From: an uncultured Collinsella sp.
GTDB taxonomy: Bacteria > Actinomycetota > Coriobacteriia > Coriobacteriales > Coriobacteriaceae
Assembly: GCA_937981515.1 (NCBI GenBank)
Contig: CALJNY010000062.1
Span: 1-9,194 of the forward strand
Length of the DNA stretch: 9,194 nucleotides
Reading direction: 5' to 3'
Shown: positions 6,586-9,194 of the stretch, one piece after another
Layout: every line of letters begins with the position of its first letter
Numbering within the stretch: position 1 is the first letter of the stretch
Position numbers and translations under genes: made by a program
The notes under the pieces: generated by a model
Database searches by the model: none
The model's input: only the letters and a program-made list of their open reading frames with translations
Told to the model about the DNA's origin: nothing

Positions 6586-8083
6586 GGTGTCCTCCAACTT
6601 GATCGTTGCGCTCGCGCGCGGTGGCGCCGGCGGTAAAGCTTAATCCCTTGACGAGCGCGTTCTTGCCGTACTTGCCTTTCACGGCCAGGACGGCGCGCGC
6701 CAGGTCGCGCTCGCGCTCATCGGCCTCGATATCGCTGAACAGATCGATGGTGGCAAATTCCTCGGGCACAAGATTGCTAAAGTCCAGGTTGATGCGCTTG
6801 ACCGGTCGTTTGGGATCGACAGTCTGCGCCCAGAGCTCATCGAAATAGCCCATGATCTTCTTAAACGAATTGGTACGCTCGGGCAGCTTGCGCGAGGCGT
6901 TGGAGTGCGCAAAGAGCGCGGCATAGCCACCACGCGGTTTGCCACCATGCTCTCCCACAAAGATGCCATCGATTGCCTGCGCTTCGCGCACCAGGCGGCG
7001 CCGTTCGTCATCGCGCTGGACGGGCTTGGGAGCACGGGGCGCGAGCTCGGGGCCGGCGGTTGCGGTGGGTTCGATGCTCGACGTACTCGAGCGCAGGTGT
7101 CCGCATCCGTCCACATATTGTGCAGTACCGCTGGCATCAAGCCTGCGTATGTCGGCGCGCTCGCTCGCGTAGCCCACAAAGAGCGAGATGCTGTCGCAGA
7201 CCACGTGCTTATCGATCAAGTCCAACACGGCGTTGTCGACCATCTCGCGCAAGACGGTGTAGGCCTGCTCGTAGGCATAGCCCTTCGAGAGCACCTGTCC
7301 TGTGGTGGTCGAAGTTGCTTGCGGGCGATAGGCTTGGATATCGGCGATGGTTGTCGGCTCGCGTCCGAAGGCGTGGTCGATGAGATACTCGGCATTGACG
7401 CCGAGCTCGTCGTAAAGCAGGTTTTCGTCGAGCGCCGCGACGCCCATCAGATCGTAGACGCCGTATTTTTCGAGTCGTGCTGCCACGCCGGGGCCGATGC
7501 CCCAGATATCGGTGATGGGACGATGGGGCCAGATTTCCTTGCGAAAGGTCTCATCGTCGAGTATGCCGATGCGGCTGGGTACGTGCTTGGCGGTGATATC
7601 GAGTGCAACCTTGGCCTGGAATAGGTTGGGGCCGATGCCGACCGTCGCCGTGATGCCGGTGCGCGCCAGGACCTCGTCGCGCAACATGCAGGCGAAGCCT
7701 TCCGCATCGGTGTGATAGAGGTCCAGATAGGGTGTCACGTCGATAAAGCACTCATCGATGGAGTAGACGTGCACGTCCTGGGGGCTGACGTATTCCAGAT
7801 AGATGCCGTAGATTTGCGCCGACACCTCCATGTAGTGCTGCATGCGCGGCACTGCTTTGATGCAGTCGATGCCGTCGGGAATCTCGAACAGACGGCAGCG
7901 GTTGTGAATACCTAAGTCCTTCATGGCCTGCGTGATAGCGAGGCAGATGGTCGTGCGTCCGCGCGATTCGTCGGCAACGACCAGGTTGGTGGTGAGCGGA
8001 TCGAGCCCACGGTCGACGCACTCGACGCTGGCATAAAACGTCTTGAGGTCGATGCAGATATAGGTGTGCTGCTCGTGCGCCAT
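6578..8083 (-). CDS. Y-family DNA polymerase (UmuC/UvrX-like), translesion synthesis
   Basis: This 501-residue error-prone polymerase copies past damaged bases. The catalytic metal ligands are intact: D12 in ICIDLKTFYASVE and D110/E111 in YSIDECFIDV. A fingers segment (TTNLVVADESRGRTTICLA, 31-49) and a helix-hairpin-helix (ITDIWGIGPGVAARLEKYG, about 190-208) follow, then the little finger. The C-terminus (KYGKNALVKG, then ERNDQVGGH) is characteristic of the UvrX-like subgroup found in Firmicutes and Actinobacteria. A low-complexity, Pro/Ala/Ser-rich stretch at about 316-360 interrupts the little-finger region. LVPEEFATIDLFSD at 438-451 may be a clamp-binding motif. The ATG at 8083 is chosen over GTG at 8104 because GGAAGGG lies five bases ahead. 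The YolD-like gene overlaps its stop, and the LexA box at 8111-8132 predicts DNA-damage induction. It appears complete and active. Confidence 0.95.
   Translation of the reverse strand: MAHEQHTYICIDLKTFYASVECVDRGLDPLTTNLVVADESRGRTTICLAITQAMKDLGIHNRCRLFEIPDGIDCIKAVPRMQHYMEVSAQIYGIYLEYVSPQDVHVYSIDECFIDVTPYLDLYHTDAEGFACMLRDEVLARTGITATVGIGPNLFQAKVALDITAKHVPSRIGILDDETFRKEIWPHRPITDIWGIGPGVAARLEKYGVYDLMGVAALDENLLYDELGVNAEYLIDHAFGREPTTIADIQAYRPQATSTTTGQVLSKGYAYEQAYTVLREMVDNAVLDLIDKHVVCDSISLFVGYASERADIRRLDASGTAQYVDGCGHLRSSTSSIEPTATAGPELAPRAPKPVQRDDERRRLVREAQAIDGIFVGEHGGKPRGGYAALFAHSNASRKLPERTNSFKKIMGYFDELWAQTVDPKRPVKRINLDFSNLVPEEFATIDLFSDIEADERERDLARAVLAVKGKYGKNALVKGLSFTAGATARERNDQVGGHRA
6591..6595 (-). 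promoter_or_regulatory. Ribosome binding site that sets the YolD-like start
   Basis: GGAGG on the minus strand, followed by ACACC and then GTG at 6585, lies inside the end of the polymerase gene. It rules in the GTG start over the upstream TTG, because the TTG would overlap the binding site itself. Confidence 0.75.
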
Positions 8084-8110
8084 CCGTGCCCTTCCATCAA
8101 ACACATGTTC

Positions 8111-8132
8111 TTATCGAATACCTGTTCGATAA
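8111..8132 (-). promoter_or_regulatory. LexA operator (SOS box)
   Basis: Perfect 8-base arms TTATCGAA and TTCGATAA flank TACCTG. The core on the minus strand is CGAACAGGTATTCG, which matches the Gram-positive/actinobacterial SOS consensus CGAAC-N4-GTTCG at nine of ten fixed positions. It overlaps the -10 box and likely start point of the polymerase promoter, the classic place for LexA repression. Confidence 0.85.
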
Positions 8133-8157
8133 TACCCGCTTGCACGGACACCGTCAA
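8129..8157 (-). promoter_or_regulatory. Promoter of the polymerase-YolD unit
   Basis: On the minus strand TTGACG (plus 8152-8157) and TATTAT (plus 8129-8134) are 17 bases apart, a near-consensus promoter. Transcription would begin near 8122 inside the LexA palindrome, giving a leader of about 40 bases before the ATG at 8083. Confidence 0.8.
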
Positions 8158-8160
8158 AAT

Positions 8161-8173
8161 CTGTCCCTTTTTG
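8161..8173 (+). repeat. REP-like 13-mer CTGTCCCTTTTTG, upstream copy
   Basis: This 13-base sequence is repeated exactly at 8895-8907, on the other side of the dehydrogenase-like gene and in the same orientation. Here it stands alone without an opposing arm, just upstream of the polymerase promoter. Sequences of this type (AAAAAGGGACAG on the other strand) resemble dispersed palindromic repeats of bacterial genomes. Confidence 0.55.
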
Positions 8174-8307
8174 GCAAGTATGGTCGTGCGGCTTCATCGG
8201 GGTTTTAACGCAGCCCTAAAGAGCGCGAAACAGCTCGGAAAAGCTCGCTTCGTAGCATGAGCCTAACGATCGATACCACCATAAAGCACGGAAGGGTTGT
8301 GGGGATA

Positions 8308-8832
8308 ATGGTCAACTATGGGTTTGGTATGCCGACGCGCTTGGTTGCGGATGGGGATGTGGCTCGCTGGTGCGGGCGATTGGTTGCCCACTATGGCGGC
8401 ACCAAGGCACTGGTCGTGCTGGGAGGCGACAAGCACACGCGCGATGAGCTCGTTTCGGCGGCGCTGGGCTCGCTCGATCGTGCCCTGCTCGAACGCGTAC
8501 TCTTTCGTTGCGGTTCGGCCGGGGGCGACGGGGGAGACGATTTGGTCGATGAGGCCGTAGCCCTGGCAACCGATGAGGGCGTGGACTTTGTCCTGGCGAT
8601 TGGCGATGCCGATACTGCTGGCTTTGCGCGCGAGCTCGCGCGTCGCATGGCGGCGCTCGATGCCGGCGAAGACGGTTTTGTGCCTTATGGATGCATTGTC
8701 TCGGAGGGCAAGGTGCCTGCTGTCGTGGGCACCGGCGAGGTTCCCGTTTTTGCCATTATCGCGCCCGAACTGCTGGAGGGCATCGGGTCTCCTCTGCGTG
8801 AGTTGCTCGGTAGCGTCTGCGCCGCGGCCTAA
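8308..8832 (+). CDS. Orphan N-terminal domain of an iron-type alcohol dehydrogenase, probably non-catalytic
   Basis: This 174-residue protein resembles the nucleotide-binding half of iron-dependent alcohol dehydrogenases (YqhD/butanol dehydrogenase family). The start NYGFGMPTRLVADGDVARW matches the family's opening (NFxFxxPTRxxFG), KALVVLGGDKHTRDEL matches the first strand and its glycine loop, and EGVDFVLAIGDADTAGFARELA sits where the family has VDFxLAVGGGSxxDxAK. That cofactor loop is degraded: GGGS is GDAD (99-102) and the lysine is missing. The protein ends shortly after a GTG-E segment (141-144), so the entire iron-binding C-terminal half, usually about 200 residues, is absent, with no remnant downstream. 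An ATG at 8257 would add 17 residues, but it has no good ribosome site and the extension does not fit the family; 8308 is preferred. No clear promoter was seen. A pseudoenzyme, sensor or decaying gene are all possible. Confidence 0.72.
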   Translation: MVNYGFGMPTRLVADGDVARWCGRLVAHYGGTKALVVLGGDKHTRDELVSAALGSLDRALLERVLFRCGSAGGDGGDDLVDEAVALATDEGVDFVLAIGDADTAGFARELARRMAALDAGEDGFVPYGCIVSEGKVPAVVGTGEVPVFAIIAPELLEGIGSPLRELLGSVCAAA

Positions 8833-8839
8833 TATTTGC

Positions 8840-8907
8840 CAGAAAAGGACGGGTTATTTTTGGTTGGTAAAGCGTTTGACCTGCCAAAATAAGCCTGTCC
8901 CTTTTTG
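8840..8907 (+). repeat. Long imperfect REP-like hairpin
   Basis: The left arm (8840-8863, containing AAAAGGACGGGTTATTTTTGG) pairs imperfectly with the right arm (8884-8907, containing CCAAAATAAGCCTGTCCC and a T-run). The inner part GGTAAA-GCG-TTTGACC also pairs with one bulge, so the whole 68 bases fold into one long stem. The T-run closing the right arm could let it act as a terminator for the gene ending at 8832. It shares CTGTCCCTTTTTG with 8161-8173. Confidence 0.65.
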
Positions 8908-8931
8908 ATCGGCTGCCGTTTGGGGGCCGAT
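8908..8931 (+). other. Small hairpin ATCGGC / GCCGAT
   Basis: A 6-bp stem with a 12-base loop directly abuts the REP-like hairpin. No T-run follows, so it is not a terminator by itself. It may be part of the same repeat unit or chance. Confidence 0.3.
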
Positions 8932-8955
8932 TGGCAACGCTCGCTGATTGTAGTC

Positions 8956-8972
8956 TTGACCTGCGCTAGAAT
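8956..8972 (+). promoter_or_regulatory. Weak promoter-like boxes ahead of pgi
   Basis: TTGACC (8956-8961) and TAGAAT (8967-8972) are both good boxes but only five bases apart, so they cannot be one promoter. TAGAAT as -10 would need a poor -35 near 8944-8950, and TTGACC as -35 would need a poor -10 near 8980. A promoter for pgi is likely here; its exact boxes are not resolved. Confidence 0.3.
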
Positions 8973-9031
8973 AGTGGCATCTGAATGTCCGGGTGCATGG
9001 AGGCGTGCGCCCGTATGCTGAGGAGGACTCT

Positions 9032-9194
9032 ATGGCAACTGTTGCCGCACCTATCGATGCTACGTCGACTGCCGCTTGGAAGGCACTCGAGGCTCATCAG
9101 GAGAAGCGCGAGGCCGATGGTATCGACCTCAAGGCCTGGTTCGCCGCCGATGCCGAGCGCTTGAACAAGCTGAGCTTTGACGCCGGTGACCTGC
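9032..9194 (+). CDS. pgi: Glucose-6-phosphate isomerase, N-terminal part (runs off the window)
   Basis: The first 54 codons are visible. The sequence TAAWKALEAHQEKREADGID, then LKAWFAADAERLNKLSFDAGDL, matches the N-terminal helices of bacterial glucose-6-phosphate isomerase, where WxALxxH and the xxxFxxDxxRxxxxSxxxGDL pattern precede the first substrate-binding strand. The enzyme interconverts glucose 6-phosphate and fructose 6-phosphate in glycolysis, in the cytoplasm. The catalytic residues are beyond the window. The ATG at 9032 is preceded by AGGAGGA at 9021-9027, a strong site with ideal spacing. It is separated from the upstream gene by a REP-like hairpin and its own probable promoter, so it is likely independently transcribed. 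Confidence 0.85.
   Translation, partial: MATVAAPIDATSTAAWKALEAHQEKREADGIDLKAWFAADAERLNKLSFDAGDL

Noticed and set aside
6905..7624. 239-codon plus-strand frame inside the polymerase gene
   Set aside because: It is antisense to conserved polymerase motifs and has no ribosome binding site or family resemblance.
8257..8307. 17-codon N-terminal extension of the dehydrogenase-like protein
   Set aside because: No usable ribosome site lies ahead of 8257, and the family's usual N-terminus begins at 8308.

Overview
The window reads like a stretch of chromosome from a GC-rich gut actinobacterium of the Coriobacteriia, most likely Collinsella or a close relative. That placement is inference. It rests on the GC-rich codon use combined with strong AGGAGG-type ribosome binding sites, the GTG starts, and the mix of anaerobe-type genes (flavodoxin, DUF3793) with a wall-anchored surface protein. 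No rRNA, tRNA, CRISPR array, insertion sequence or phage gene was seen.

Layout. (1) 1-1493, plus strand: the end of a polar amino-acid ABC transporter operon, with a permease cut by the window edge and its ATPase, closed by a strong hairpin terminator that can also serve the opposite strand. (2) 1611-3338: a metal/redox neighbourhood. On the minus strand a DUF3793 protein with an unusual cysteine cluster is followed by flavodoxin. Divergent from them on the plus strand is a small membrane-anchored heavy-metal-binding (HMA) protein with a CsoR-like copper operator at its promoter. (3) 3339-6163: an upstream region with an imperfectly foldable element and a palindrome, then an 850-residue sortase-type surface protein whose repeats suggest a seven-bladed beta-propeller interrupted by an acidic/helical insertion. 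(4) 6160-8157, minus strand: an SOS-regulated pair, a UmuC-like Y-family polymerase followed by a YolD-like protein, with a LexA box on a good promoter. This pair converges on the surface gene: the two stop codons overlap by four bases, and the surface gene's only obvious terminator lies inside the yolD-like coding sequence. (5) 8158-8931, plus strand: a short orphan protein resembling the N-terminal half of an iron-dependent alcohol dehydrogenase with a degraded cofactor loop, flanked on both sides by copies of a REP-like sequence. (6) 9032-end: the start of glucose-6-phosphate isomerase.

How the parts work together. The permease and ATPase form one uptake system. DUF3793 and flavodoxin form a two-gene unit whose promoter looks repressible, possibly by a metal sensor, and it faces the copper-type HMA gene. 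The polymerase and YolD-like protein form a damage-inducible translesion unit. The most unusual architecture is the convergent junction at 6160-6362 and the orphan dehydrogenase-like domain between repeats. I found no clearly new multi-gene defence or mobile system.
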